Shown here piece after piece: positions 52,262 to 64,000 of a stretch of 64,000 nucleotides of DNA (the first letter of the stretch is position 1; every line of letters begins with the position of its first letter). Both the position numbers and the translations under genes were made by a program. This DNA comes from Tyto alba (taxonomy: Eukaryota; Chordata; Aves; Strigiformes; Tytonidae). Location: contig NW_024881316.1 of the NCBI RefSeq assembly GCF_018691265.1, positions 7,624,819-7,688,818 of the forward strand, read 5' to 3'. The notes under the pieces were generated by a model, which had not been told where the DNA came from, searched no databases, and saw nothing but the letters and a program-made list of their open reading frames with translations.

Positions 52262-52375
52262 CTGTGATTTTCAAAAGCACTCAGGTGCATTTTTCCAAAT
52301 GTACTTAGAGTCCAAGTCACATTATAAGTCACTGAGTCTAAGGGTTCTTAAGTGCATAAGTAGTTTTTGAAGATG
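52262..52375. repeat. Possible ancient amniote interspersed repeat
   Basis: TGATTTTCAAAAGCACTCAG, then AAGTCA...AAGTCACTGAGTCTAAG, then TTTTGAAGATGGAACTTAAA resembles a degenerate repeat that I recall from reptile and bird DNA, built of alternating TTTTCAAAA and CTAAGTC(A) units. I cannot name the family and the orientation is not assigned. It could also be chance similarity. Confidence 0.3.
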
Positions 52376-55300
52376 GAACTTAAACTTCTATGCCAAGTAT
52401 CTGCTTTTGGAAAGTTTTCCCTTATGCAACATGTGCAAGCCAGGAAGGAAACTTAGTAAACAGAAATCTCAGTCTTCTCCCACTGTGCATTATGTGCAAC
52501 TATTGGTCAGTATGTGTATATACTGTGACAATACGTATTTCACATAAAATACTTGTAAATGACATTTTTGGACAGTTAGAATTTTGGAAAAATATGCTTA
52601 AGAACATCAAACTACAACATAGAATATATGAGAACTATAAAAAAACTCCCAGAAAACAGGTCAGAAATGATATGTCATATTCCTTGTCAGACTAGGCTAG
52701 AAAATCTCCAGAAAGTACCTACAGTTTTGCAATGATATCTTGCTTGCTCCCACTGAAGCTGATGACAAACCTCCTACTTTCTTTTCAATTACTGTATCTT
52801 CAGAGTTTCACATGTACTTCAGGAAGCAAGTGTGTCTCCCTAAAAAACTCAACATAATTCAAGCAATTCCTTCAGCAGGGAAGGTTATCTAGCTGAAAAT
52901 TAAGTGAAACTTTACCATCCCCAGTTTGTACATTAGGACTATGGTAGGTAATTAAAATAGAAACAGATATGATTTTAACATTTCAACCCTTATGAACTAT
53001 TTCTGTTGTACCTAAAGGAAATGCATATAGTCCAAGTGAACTGGACTTCAGAAAGATTTAACAAAGTTAGTACCTTAAACATAAGTAGCTCCATCAAAAT
53101 CCATAAAGCTACATTTATATTACTGAGCAAGATTAATGAGCAAGATGTGGTACCTGATTTAAGAACTTATTTAAGGAAGCTCTGAAAATTAGGTACCTTT
53201 GAGGTAAAGGCTTGGTGGAATCAGAGTTGTCACAGCTAATATTGCTGGTGAGGAGCAGAAAGAGTTCTGCTATGTTAGGAATAATCTCTGTGCAGTGGTT
53301 AGCAATGGGAATGACAAATTATTTCTCAGAGTAGTAAATGGAATCTTAAATGGATCTTCAATAACATGCTAATTTATTCTGGTATCTTGACTGTGGAATT
53401 AATTTTCTAACTGCCAATTTCAGCTGGCTGAGCAACTGCTTCTCTAAATTTCAAGGTGACCCTTGTAGGGCCATAGGAGACATTTCAGCTTGGTGAATAA
53501 CAGCATTGGATCATTTAAAGACCACTGTTTGGGTTTTGCAATAAGTCATTCTCAGTGTGTTTATCAAAGATAGGAAATATGAAGTGGATGGCCTTGTGAA
53601 GCATCTTTATTCAGCACCAAAATATAAATGTTTTCAGATGCTAATGAGAATTGTTGTTGTTACACTGAGACAGGTGGTTCTCATATACAAAATCTTTATC
53701 TGATACAGAGATTGTAGCAGCCAGTGGAGGAAGAAGGAAGGTGATGGTGATGGCAAAGGAAATTTTTGGTGTAAAGTGCTGGAGGGGAAGACACCTGAAA
53801 CACTGAGAAAAGGCAGTTGCCGTTTGAGCTTGGCTGTGATCAAAAGTAGGTTGTTTAATCCTCCTTTCTAACAATAGCAAGCTGCTGGACAAAATATTGG
53901 TTAATTAATTGAGCTGAAGATAATATGAACTTGACTAAGGAAGGCTTTTTCAGGAATCATTAGAGAGCCTTTTTGAGTTTTCTTAAACCTGAAAACTGAA
54001 TGAGCAGCTACTCTGAGTTGTTCAAGAAGAGCCCAAAGTGAATTAACTCTGCCTAAGATCTGGAAAACTCATGTGAGTTTATCTTTCAGTCTCCTGTGAG
54101 GACTCAGTGATACCTCTGCAAGTAACGACCTGGCAGCTTCACACAGTTCCTATCAGGACCAAGCAGAGCAGAAACCCTTGTTCTTGGGAAAGCGCAGTTG
54201 ACTGCCATCCTCTAAGAAACCTGCCCATTAAGGGTCAGGAAAAAACCCTCTATCTATACCCCTCAATTGCCAGTCAACTGGTTTAGCAGTAAAATGTGAG
54301 GATACTGCAGCCATCTAAAAATAAGTATCAATTATTTTCCTCATAGTGCAACCAGGCTGCTCTGAGAGATAACGTTGTAAGGAAGGAAGCATCTTTTTCA
54401 GCCCCACGAGACAGTGCATCTTCACATGGCTTCTTGCAACAGGCTGTGCCTGAAGGCACAATTTTGTACTCTGCTGAAATGATCAAATGAACAGAGTGTA
54501 AAACTAAAACTTGTGCTAAAAGTAAAAAGGCTGTTTAAATAATTTGGTAGGATGGGTTATAGAATCATTCAATAAATCTGAAAGACAAATCAATTAATAC
54601 GTTTACTGCATCAGAGAAACAGGACTGTGTGCCAAAGCAATACAGCTGTTTCTCTGCTTTGGGGACCTGGCCTGAAATCTCTTATGATTATTTCACAAAA
54701 AGCTCCTAAAAGTTCCATATATCAGCAAACGTACTATCTGACAGAACACCCAGATCTGAGAATAGAAAAAACAAAACGATGCACTAATCTGTGATATCTT
54801 TGAGGAAGAGAGACTTTCCTCAAAACTAGTTCAAACACAGTGAAGAACTGTGCTGTTGTGTGACATACATAGTCACAGTTTCAGAAAAAATAATCTGAAT
54901 AGTTTTCAATTTAGGTAATGTTAAGATAGAACAGAAGACATGCACATATTTTAAGTGGTTATAGGTATACTTCACCTAGGAACCCAAAACCCTGTCACTT
55001 GGCAGGATATGCTTTGCTCCAAGAGGGGAAATAACTCTAAACAATACCCCTTATAGTACTACTCTTCATCTTGAGGATCAGCCCTCTCAGGCAGAGAAAA
55101 TGTAATAATAAACAATTTTGACTGAATTCCTTCAGAGACAAGAAAGCCACCCCGAATCTGTCTTCAATTAGGTGACAGAATTTATCACAAAGGACTCCTG
55201 GACCTCCTGTAAGCTTCTTCCAGCACATCATTTAGTCTGCCTGACAGCATGGTGACTCTGCAACTATAGCCTATTTTATTCTTTTCAGAGATTTACCTTC

Positions 55301-58300
55301 AGATGTCTCTATGGGCTTTTTTTAATCCCCCCTCCCCCCTTTCTTTTTAATTAAGTAAGGTTTTTCAAGCTCGAGGGCTGATTTTCCAACAATTGCTCAG
55401 CAGTCATGAATGAGGAACTAGGCTAAACCTACTGCTTCAATTAGTTTAATTGATGGAGGTTGGGGTGTGTGGATTTTCTCAGCTGAGTCTAATGAAAGAA
55501 GCATTCAGTTTATAGAGGATATTTTATGCTGCAAAATGTGCGTCTGAGAGTGAGGGGACCATAATTTTCTTCTCAGCTCCTCAAATGATCTGTAATGGGA
55601 TGCTGGCCAAAACATTTCACTTCAGTGTTTCAGGGCTCAGGCAAATGACTTCTACTGAATTTTGATCAGATGATTTAAGAAGTCACCAGCCTCAGCTGGC
55701 GGTCTTCAACCCTGTAACAAAGCCTATCGGAAATTTTGCCAATCCTTCAGATATGCCAGTGCCTGGCTCGGTAGGATAGACTGCAAAGAAGATTGATTTG
55801 TGCTAATGCTCAGTTGTACCCAGGAGAGATGGATGAGCAGGTTGTTTGGCTGCTCCTGCCAGGAGAGCACACATCTGGCTGGGAGGCCAGGCTCTAGATG
55901 GAGACCTGGGTTTGGTGCAGTCCTGAGCCTTCCTTACAAAGAAGAGGAGAGGTTTGCTTGTAAAATTATGTTTTGTGCTAATGACTTTGTTTGTGAAATG
56001 ATGGCAGATCTATGAATGAAAAGTGATGCATAAGGGATTAACTGCCTATTTTTGTTAAATCAATACTTAATTTCCATTGGTATTTTTTTTTTCTCCTTCA
56101 TCAAAGGCTCAATGATATTTTTAGCTTAAAAGAAAACTTTAGTTGTTACACATTAATATTTTAACACAATCATGTATGATTGATTTTTTTTTTTTCTAAA
56201 TTTCTTTTTTTTTTTTCTTAGGCTGAACTTTTCAGTGATTTCAGTAGGGATTTCTCATTTGCATTGATTGTACAACATGGACATGTGTTACTAATAAATA
56301 TTTTGCACATGAGATACTTTCTAAAGTCTTGTATTTTTTTAAATTGTATCTGTGTGGAAGGCCTTAAATTAACTAGAGCTATGAGATGGAAATGCCTCCA
56401 TATTTTTGTCTCATTAGTGAGATTATAAAAAGAACCCAAAGGCTTTCAATCTCCCGTGCTATATTTTATTAAAGCACAAAGTAATAGTCTGGGACAGAAT
56501 AACTCTTTCATGCAGTGTGAGGGTTTGTAACCACTGTATGAGACAGATTAAAGAAAATCTTGGGGAAAAAATACCCAACAACCCCTTCACAACATATTTT
56601 TGCAATCTGGGTCATTTCAGTTCAAAAGGCTGTATGATGTGACTCAGAGGTTAGGACCTAGGTAAAAATACATAGTCCTCCTCTCAGCTTCCTGTTCCCA
56701 CAATATTTTAAATAGAATCTATAGTGTACAATTCCTGTACTGTTATCTGAAAAGGAACAACATATAGAGATCCAACGTCTGTCACAGTCATCGCTCAGTG
56801 CTGGGCTGTACTTCCAGGATCAGTTTACACTTTCAGGTTATTGACTGAGAGGAGCTCTGACTTCATGGTATCTTCTAGGACATGATTCCTTTTTCTGCCT
56901 TAAGGGCAGAAGCGTGCGTCAATTTATCACCTTATATTTTTTTTTTTTTAAAAAAGACACAGTTCAGTCACAGTGTTATACTTTTTCTTTTGGCCCTTAA
57001 AATTAGAAGAAAATGTATAAAATGTAATAATTTCCCCATTTCTGATTTTGTAAGCCAAGAACTAAGAAGATGTTATGTCATATTCTTGAACAGCTTTATG
57101 TTCCTATTTGACTAAGCAGAGTCAGGACTACTTAGGTTTCCTCTGGTAGGCTAGCTTTCCACTTTAGAATATCCCTCTAGTCTATCAGTATTTCCCAGGA
57201 GCTGTTTCATTTCATTGGCGCAGATACCCCTAAGATTGAGAAACCTGCCCAATCCAGTAGATACCTTAGGGTGTTCTGGAACCCTTGCAAGCAGCACTGT
57301 AAAAGCACTGTTAGCATCATGAAGTGTAGATTAAAAGTTTTTAGTTAATCAGTAGTATGCTAAATAGAAAAAAATAGAGTTAAGTTTCTACTGCAAAATT
57401 TTCCACTTTCTGATATTTATGGTAGGAATATAAATTTAGAGTTATCAAATAAGTCAAGATGAGGCTTTAATTTTCTTTTTAACTTGTATTTTCATTGCTC
57501 CAATTGAGATATTAAGAAAACGACCCATCTGAATTTTTCTTCAATATTAATCCTGATCTTACTGGAGAAATGACTTCAGCTCAGATTCAGATTCACACAA
57601 GCCCTATCACCTTGCTTGTGTTGCTTATTAATTATAAGTATTAAGATTAATATTAACATAGACTAGTTAGATATGTGAATAGATGCATATAAACAGATAC
57701 CTAGATAGATATAGATGGATCTATAGCTAGGTTATTCTCTAGACTTTCTGAGAGCTTGATAAACCAGAAGTAGTCATGGATCATGACTTTTATTGTGCCT
57801 AGGCATTGTAAACCAAAAAGCTACAATCACTACCTTCAAAATTTTTCTAAATATGCATAAGGCCAGTGCAACAGATGAACCAGGCAATAAGAAGGAGGAG
57901 TTAAAAATTAACTCATGGTATAAGCTTTGTTCTCAAAGTCAAGGCCAGTATCTGTACCAAGATACCTGTAATTTAAATATTGTCAAGCTGACAGTCATTG
58001 TACAAAAGATAAAATTAAAGAGCTTTGGAGATGTTTTGAGGAGTTAATCCGAAGTATGAATTTGGACAAAAGGATCAAAGTGTTTTTGTTTTTTTTTTTT
58101 TTTTCTCCCAGGTTAACAAATGGTAGAGGGAAGCTGACTGGAAGTAAGAGCTGATATTTCAGCAATGAGTGAAGGCTTCATAGGGTAAGGTGGAGATATC
58201 TGCAAAGGGCCTTGATGGTAAAGGCTTTCAGCTTATTCTTGGTAGAAAACAGAAAAAGAATGATGTATCAAGTGGGGTGAGAGAGTTGGCATGGTGGGCT

Positions 58301-61300
58301 CAGAAAACAACCTGTACATCCAAAGGCCAAACCTCCTGAGAAAGGAGCTGTTTCTCTTCAGCATCTTCTAGGACACAGCCTATTTTATTGTTCTTTTTAA
58401 CCAAGAGTGTTCTTCCAGTTTCCATCCCTGTGGGGAATTTGGGCATATTTAGATCCATTTTGCTACCATTACTTCCTACCATTCAAGATACCTAGAGCAA
58501 ATCTTAGCAAAAAGATGAGGATGCTCACTTTGTTTCTACAGACCCTGTTAAGTACAGAAAATGCCCTCACAGTGTACTATGGGAGCCTTCTTCAGCTCAT
58601 ACTGTTTTTACCGAAATACCATTTTTTCTGTCCTGGATGCTTGCAGCTTTACACATTTTGACTCTGGTGGTTCAATGTCCAACAAAGCACCCACCCGTGG
58701 CTGTCTGGGTGTTGCTGAACTGGAGGGAAGGACATGAAACAAGGGAGCTCTTGAGATCCCTGCAGTTCCCATGACTCAAGTTTTCTCTGGAAAATATGTC
58801 TGGGGGTGGAGTATGAAAATACAAGGAAGGAAGGTGAGAGGAAACTTCCGAGCCCTATATGGGATCTCAAAGTTAAACTCTAGATGAGGGCGAAAGACTG
58901 AACGTGAGTGTGAATAATTGACAATAAAGGCTCTGCAAAGGGTGGTTTTACAAGGCTAAACAGAATTAAGATACCCAGAAATGAAGCGGGGAAGCAAGGG
59001 ATATCGTTCATACAAATAAGCTGGATGGTAGCTTGAGGAGAGAGGCAAAACCTTTATAAAATCTAATGATGTGTAAATACCACCTGCATTAATTATGCTG
59101 CACTATTGAATGTTAAAAATCTGAAGCCTGGAGCTAGAATAATTAATCTGCCCTTGTGATTGCCTTGGAAAGGAGAGAAAGGTACTGTTCCTGGCAGTGC
59201 AAGCTGAAGTTGCAAATGAAGAAAAGGGAAAGTTTATTGTGCTCAAGGCCTTATTTCCAACAGCAGAGAGTTTCTCAGGGATGTTTGCTGAAAGCCTAAG
59301 GGAGAGAGACACTGTTCTTTCATTCTCTCTTTTTTTTTTTTTTTTTTTCCAAAGGAACTGAGTCATTTCAGCTTGAAATCCCTAACTTGGGGCAAGCTAT
59401 TTTATAGGTGAGATCTGACGAGCTGAACTCTACACTCACCCACAAACGAAACCAAATCCCTATGCTTACAGTATCCCATGAAGGATATGATATATTAAGT
59501 ATATGTAGAAACAGCAGTTTTATTGCTGGCCTAGAGAGCTTGCTATCCTGGAGTGCAATTTCTTCAAACAGGGTCTTTTAATCTGTGTGACAAAATGGCA
59601 TTTCAACTTAGACTCAGCTATTTACAGCCTATCTTCCGGTCCTAAATTTTCAGAAAATCAGGACAAATTTCCTTAGAGGTGGAGGCACTATTAGGAAGAC
59701 TTAATATAGTGTCACCAAGGGTCAAAGGAAAATTCACTCATCTATTCAGAACCATGTATGAATGAATGTATCACAATGAGAGATATTCTGGTTACCTGAC
59801 TGCTACAGCTGTCATTTCCTTAAACCGATGTTATTTTATATTATTGTAAATAATCTTGAGAGGTGGTTCTGTTTTAAATAGGAAAACTGGTTTAGACTGA
59901 TTGGTCTTTCAGAGAATCTGATATGTTTGTTCCCAGGTATAGTTGCTCAAGGAATACAAAAGCAAAAATACAGAAATGTGTAAATATAGATATATATCTT
60001 CATGTTGGAAGTGGCCTTTGTCCTACTTATTTAGTGTAAATCATAAAAGTTTGCATGCCAGAGAGAAAAATCCATCTTTCATCTGCTCTCTGTTGACACT
60101 TCTTTCTATGGACAGCTTTATAAAATCTGTCTTGTTAGTATGTTTTAAAGAACAAGACAGTTTTGAAACCTTTTGGAAAAAATGCCAAATTAAGACTTCA
60201 GTGTGAAATTATCTTGCAGCTGTAGTCTACCTCTAAGAAACTGGAAACACTGTAATTTGCTAGTGTCTTCTTATATGAAGCAGAAGCATTTTTTAATTTT
60301 GATTTTAATGGGAATAACATTTTCTGATAATGTATTTGCCAACACTATTATTTTTTTTTTTTTTTGGTGAGAGAAGGGTTTGGGGTTTTCTCCTGTCTTT
60401 GTGATGAAAAATGTATATGTTTTTAACGTGTGAATTTAGTAAATTTAAAATTAAATATTGATTCACTGTGAAAACAGATGGAAATAAACAATAAGGGCTA
60501 GAGTAACTATCAAGCTCCTATTGCAACTTTCCAGGAAGTTAATGCAATTACTTTTATTCTGGGGCAAGTCTGTAGGGAATAAGGACTAGCTGTACAGGTT
60601 CAGATTAACAGACACTAATATCAGTTTTCATGGAACAGTTTTGTACAAAGCATAGTGTTACCCAGCATTAGGGACAGTGTATACAACCACACAAGACATT
60701 CACCTTTTCTGAGTGAAGCCTCTTTAATTATGTAATGTTGAGAGTTTATTTTACCCCTTTATCACTTTGCTGATATATGCCTTTTTTTCTTAAAGTATTG
60801 AGTTTTTACCTCTACAAACATATTTTGAATTAAATAAATTTTAAGCTTCTGTAAGAATCTCTGTATATTTATATTATATACAAGTATGGAAGCTATTCAT
60901 ACTACAGGACAGTTAATAAATATTGATCACAAACCCACTTTAAAATGTAGTAATTTTCATTAATTTCCTTAACCTAAAATGAATATGATCTCATTCAAAA
61001 GTCTCCTGACATTTATAGAAGGTTCCCTTTGACTCTATATCACTCTGTTGGGAGTCACTATCACATAAAGTGAATTTGATGAGTCATTTCACTTTCAAAA
61101 TACCAATTTGAGACTTTCCTCTAAGTGAAATGGTCATATCTCAGATGTTTATACAAATAAAATATTGACCTTGAGAGGAAAAATTTAAAACAAGAGCAGA
61201 ATGCTAAATATTGAGGAAAATATAGACTGAAATAAAATACATTTTTTTGATTCTCTATCACAAAAAGACTATTCTTTGAAAAATATGAGTTGTTTGGCCT

Positions 61301-61802
61301 GGCTTCCTCAATCTATTTGCATGCTCGCTTTTTATATACTTTCCTTTTTTCAAGATTGCATTTCTATGACCAGTGTGGAATGTGTAGGACCACCCTACAC
61401 CCTCTCTGATTGTTGAATCCTTTGAATACTTACAAGAAATCCTGCTTCATATTTTTCTTCTGTCAAAAGGAATATGAGACTCTCTCATGTTATAGGGCAT
61501 CCAACAGGAAAGACTAATGGAGTCTGCTCTCCTTGAACATCTTCTAAGCCAGTGCTAGAAGGCTCTCAGAAAAACTGACAGCCCTTGAGCCTAAGCGCCT
61601 CTGTGCTTAGAGCTTAGAGACTTTTGAATTAAATTCTGACATACTAGTGACTGAGCCATGAAGCCATGGCCAATTCATTCCTTATTCCTTATTCTAGAAC
61701 TGTTCCACCTTGCATGCAAAAAATTAAATATTAATTAAGATAGAGCGAGAAAGAGAATCTGAAGAGCTGTGTGGGATGCCATTCAATGGATTTCAGTGAA
61801 GA
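52376..61802. other. A/T-rich non-coding stretch, no gene seen
   Basis: No supported gene. Simple tracts: T-rich 56184-56218, an imperfect ATAGAT run at about 57685-57735, and T runs at 58085-58105, 59330-59348 and 60351-60365. No open frame longer than about 90 codons and none with a recognisable motif. Confidence 0.55.
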
Positions 61803-61807
61803 GATAG

Positions 61808-62393
61808 TGCGCTGGTTTTGGCTGGGATACAGTTAATTTTCTTTACTGTATCTAGTATGGGGCTATGTTTTGGATTTGTGCTGGAAACAGTGTTGATAAC
61901 ATAGGAATGTTTTAGTTATTTTGAGCAGTGCTTACACAGGGACAAAGCCTTTTCTGCTTCTCATACCACCCCACCAGTGAGTGGGCTGGGGGTACACAAG
62001 AAGTAGGGAGGGGGCACAGCCGGGCCAGCTGACCCCAACTGACCAGAGCGATATTCCATACCATATGTCATCGTGGTCAGCACATAAAGCTGTGGGAAGA
62101 AGGAGGAAGAGGGGACATTCAGAATGATGATGTTTGTCTTCCCAAGTAACTGTTTCGTGTGATGGAGCTCGGCTGTCCTGGTGAGCCCCTGTCTGCCGGT
62201 GGGAGGCAGTGAATGAATATCTTGTTTTGCTTTGCTTTGCACGTGCAGCTTTTGCTTTACTTTTTCAACTGTCTTTATCTCACCCCACATGTTTTCTGTT
62301 TTACTCTTCTGATTCTCTCCCCCATCCCTCTGCAGAGGGAGTGAGCGAGCGGCTGTGTGGGGCTTAGTTGCTGGCTGGGATTAAACCATGACA
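61808..62393 (+). mobile_element. Solo LTR of an endogenous retrovirus, family L1 (copy 3)
   Basis: 586-bp plus-strand LTR from TGCGCTGGTTTTGGCTGGGA (one change in the TGTGCTGG tip) to GGATTAAACCATGACA. It follows copies 1 and 2 block by block: GGGGCTATGTTTTGGATTTG, GCTGGAAACAGTGTTGATAA, the CATAAAG box (62083-62089), TTGTTTTGCTTTGCTTTGCA, and the GCGGCTGTGTGGGGCTTAGT end block. Flanks GATAG (61803-61807) and GATAC (62394-62398) match 4 of 5, a decayed 5-bp target duplication. No retroviral genes adjoin it. Short frames inside it are not proteins. Confidence 0.9.
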
Positions 62394-62398
62394 GATAC

Positions 62399-64000
62399 CA
62401 AGACAGAACACTCAGCTTCCAGCCACTGATCAAAATGACTTGTAAATATTTTAGACCAAATTGGCTAGTCTAAAGTAATAGATGGAGAGTAACCTGCTCA
62501 GCTCAGCAAGTTCGTTACCAGCTGAGGTGCATTGCTTAGAAGGTTATATCTCCTGAGGCAGAGGAGAAAATTAAATGAGCTATGCATGCTATAGGTGAGT
62601 GTCCTTGAGTGAAAAGTAAGGGGCTGTTTATTCCCCTCTCTGGTTTTGTGGGTGTTTTCTAAATCTGTGTCTTGACTTCTATTTCTTTGCTTTTTATAAA
62701 GTTACCTGAAATTAAATATTTGGTTTTAGAATCATTTAAAGACATATTATAGTTTTTAATTTTTGCCTAGTTTTTTCCATTTGGTTTTTATTTTAAGGGG
62801 AAAAAACAAATAATTTTGGCTTATCTGATTTGATTTTTCTTTCAGCCAACTCACGAGAGAAATAATTATTCACACAGACCACATTTCTTATTGTTTTTGC
62901 TCCTTCTACTGTACAATTTATTTCTCAGTGTCCTTATGTAGTCAGGCTTTTATAAAAATTCCCTAACTCAACACATGCTACTAAAAAAAATGGTATATCA
63001 AACAATGCTTTTGTTGATTTTTCAACAAGTTAGTAAACGGATCAAGTGATTTAAATAATGTTTGTCTCAGAGTTCTTCCAAATGAATTATTACTGTGGCT
63101 GAGGCAGCGTGATTTGGAAAAAACTGAACAATTGTGGGAATGAACAGAACTTTTACATGGTGTTCAGTTAGATGAATACTTCAGACAATTAGGATATCAG
63201 TTGATAACCTACTTCACTAGTGCATTAAATCTTTGCACTGCTTAAATTAAGCTTTCTCAATTAACTCCTCGATGTGCAAGAAATTTTTGAAAGATCCAGC
63301 CAGAGTCAAAAGGCATCACGCAACTGGAGATCATTGAGCAAATGTTGATTCAGGTGAGGATGGTCAAAACCATAAAGGTCAAGAACGGACTCTGTCTTAG
63401 ATTTTTTTTTTAGGCCTTCCAACCCAAATCACTTCTGTTATACATCAGTCACTTCATTCTTCAGCAGCTGTATTTGTCTTCTGCTGTAGTCAAGCCCTAA
63501 GGAAAAGCATCACAACAGTTAGTGGTATATTTTTAAATGTCCAATACAAACATATATCATCATCTTTTGGCTTAAGACATGAAAAGTTATTGCAGAGCTG
63601 CAACTGAAACTTCTTTCAGCTTTGTTTTTTTTTTTATTCTTAAAACACTGTTATGTCTTTTTATTTGTACAGAAGATAGTGCTGTTGATTACAGTTTTAG
63701 ATGAGATCAAGGAAGATAATATGCCTTTGTAACTGATGCTTCTATAGTATGAGGAAAAACATTTGGCATTATTATAAATTAAAGCTGTCACTACTGGAGA
63801 GTGGATATTCAGTAAACACTAAATTTGATTGCTTTGATACAATGCATCTATTCTATCAGTTATACAGGACGTTCCTATAAGAAGCATTTTGCAGATTCAT
63901 ACACATCTGCTCTGTCTGATGCTCAACAATGAAGGAAACATCTTAAATTTTCAGTACAGGTAACAAGACTTGTTTTATTGTAATTCTTCTTTCCTAATAA
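62399..64000. other. A/T-rich non-coding stretch, no gene seen
   Basis: No supported gene, RNA or repeat to the end of the window, apart from short T runs near 63402-63411 and 63625-63636. Confidence 0.55.

Noticed and set aside
61961..62290. 109-codon minus-strand frame
   Set aside because: Entirely inside the plus-strand solo LTR, antisense to it.

Overview
The window looks like gene-poor, A/T-rich vertebrate nuclear DNA, most likely from a bird. The evidence is several CR1 non-LTR retrotransposon copies, including one whose 3' end and ORF2 C-terminus match the usual avian CR1 layout, and solo LTRs, three of which belong to one family that I recognise from memory as common in bird genomes. 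I found no bacterial, organellar or phage-like organisation. I also found no protein-coding host gene, exon, rRNA or tRNA that I can support. All open frames are short (at most about 180 codons), and the longest lie inside CR1 or LTR sequence.

Layout. 1-16.7 kb is unique-looking A/T-rich sequence with homopolymer tracts, a 17-bp inverted repeat near 9.0 kb, and a pair of ~98-bp direct repeats at 10.56 and 11.56 kb. 16.7-19.9 kb is a nested retrotransposon locus. An old, decayed plus-strand CR1 (two halves, about 16740-17592 and 19394-19910) is split by a younger, 5'-truncated minus-strand CR1 (about 17597-19387), with TTATGTCA at both junctions. 21.4-24.9 kb holds two solo LTRs of the same family in opposite orientation (21423-22016 minus, 24299-24872 plus), with a degraded minus-strand CR1 between them. 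27007-27582 is a different solo LTR, minus strand, with a perfect 5-bp target duplication (CTCAT). 27.6-49.8 kb is featureless apart from short palindromes. 49847-50580 is a probable third type of LTR, minus strand, containing the only CpG/GC-rich patch of the window. 51.8 kb has a short CR1 3' end, and 52.3 kb a possible ancient repeat. 61808-62393 is a third copy of the first LTR family, plus strand.

There is no operon or pathway to describe. The content is a record of retroelement insertion: old CR1 copies first, a later CR1 into one of them, and several ERV insertions now reduced to solo LTRs. No ERV internal genes (gag, pol, env) were seen. The best leads are the nested CR1 junctions, the LTR with a perfect target duplication, the CpG-rich LTR candidate and the inverted LTR pair. 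I did not find an undescribed biological system.
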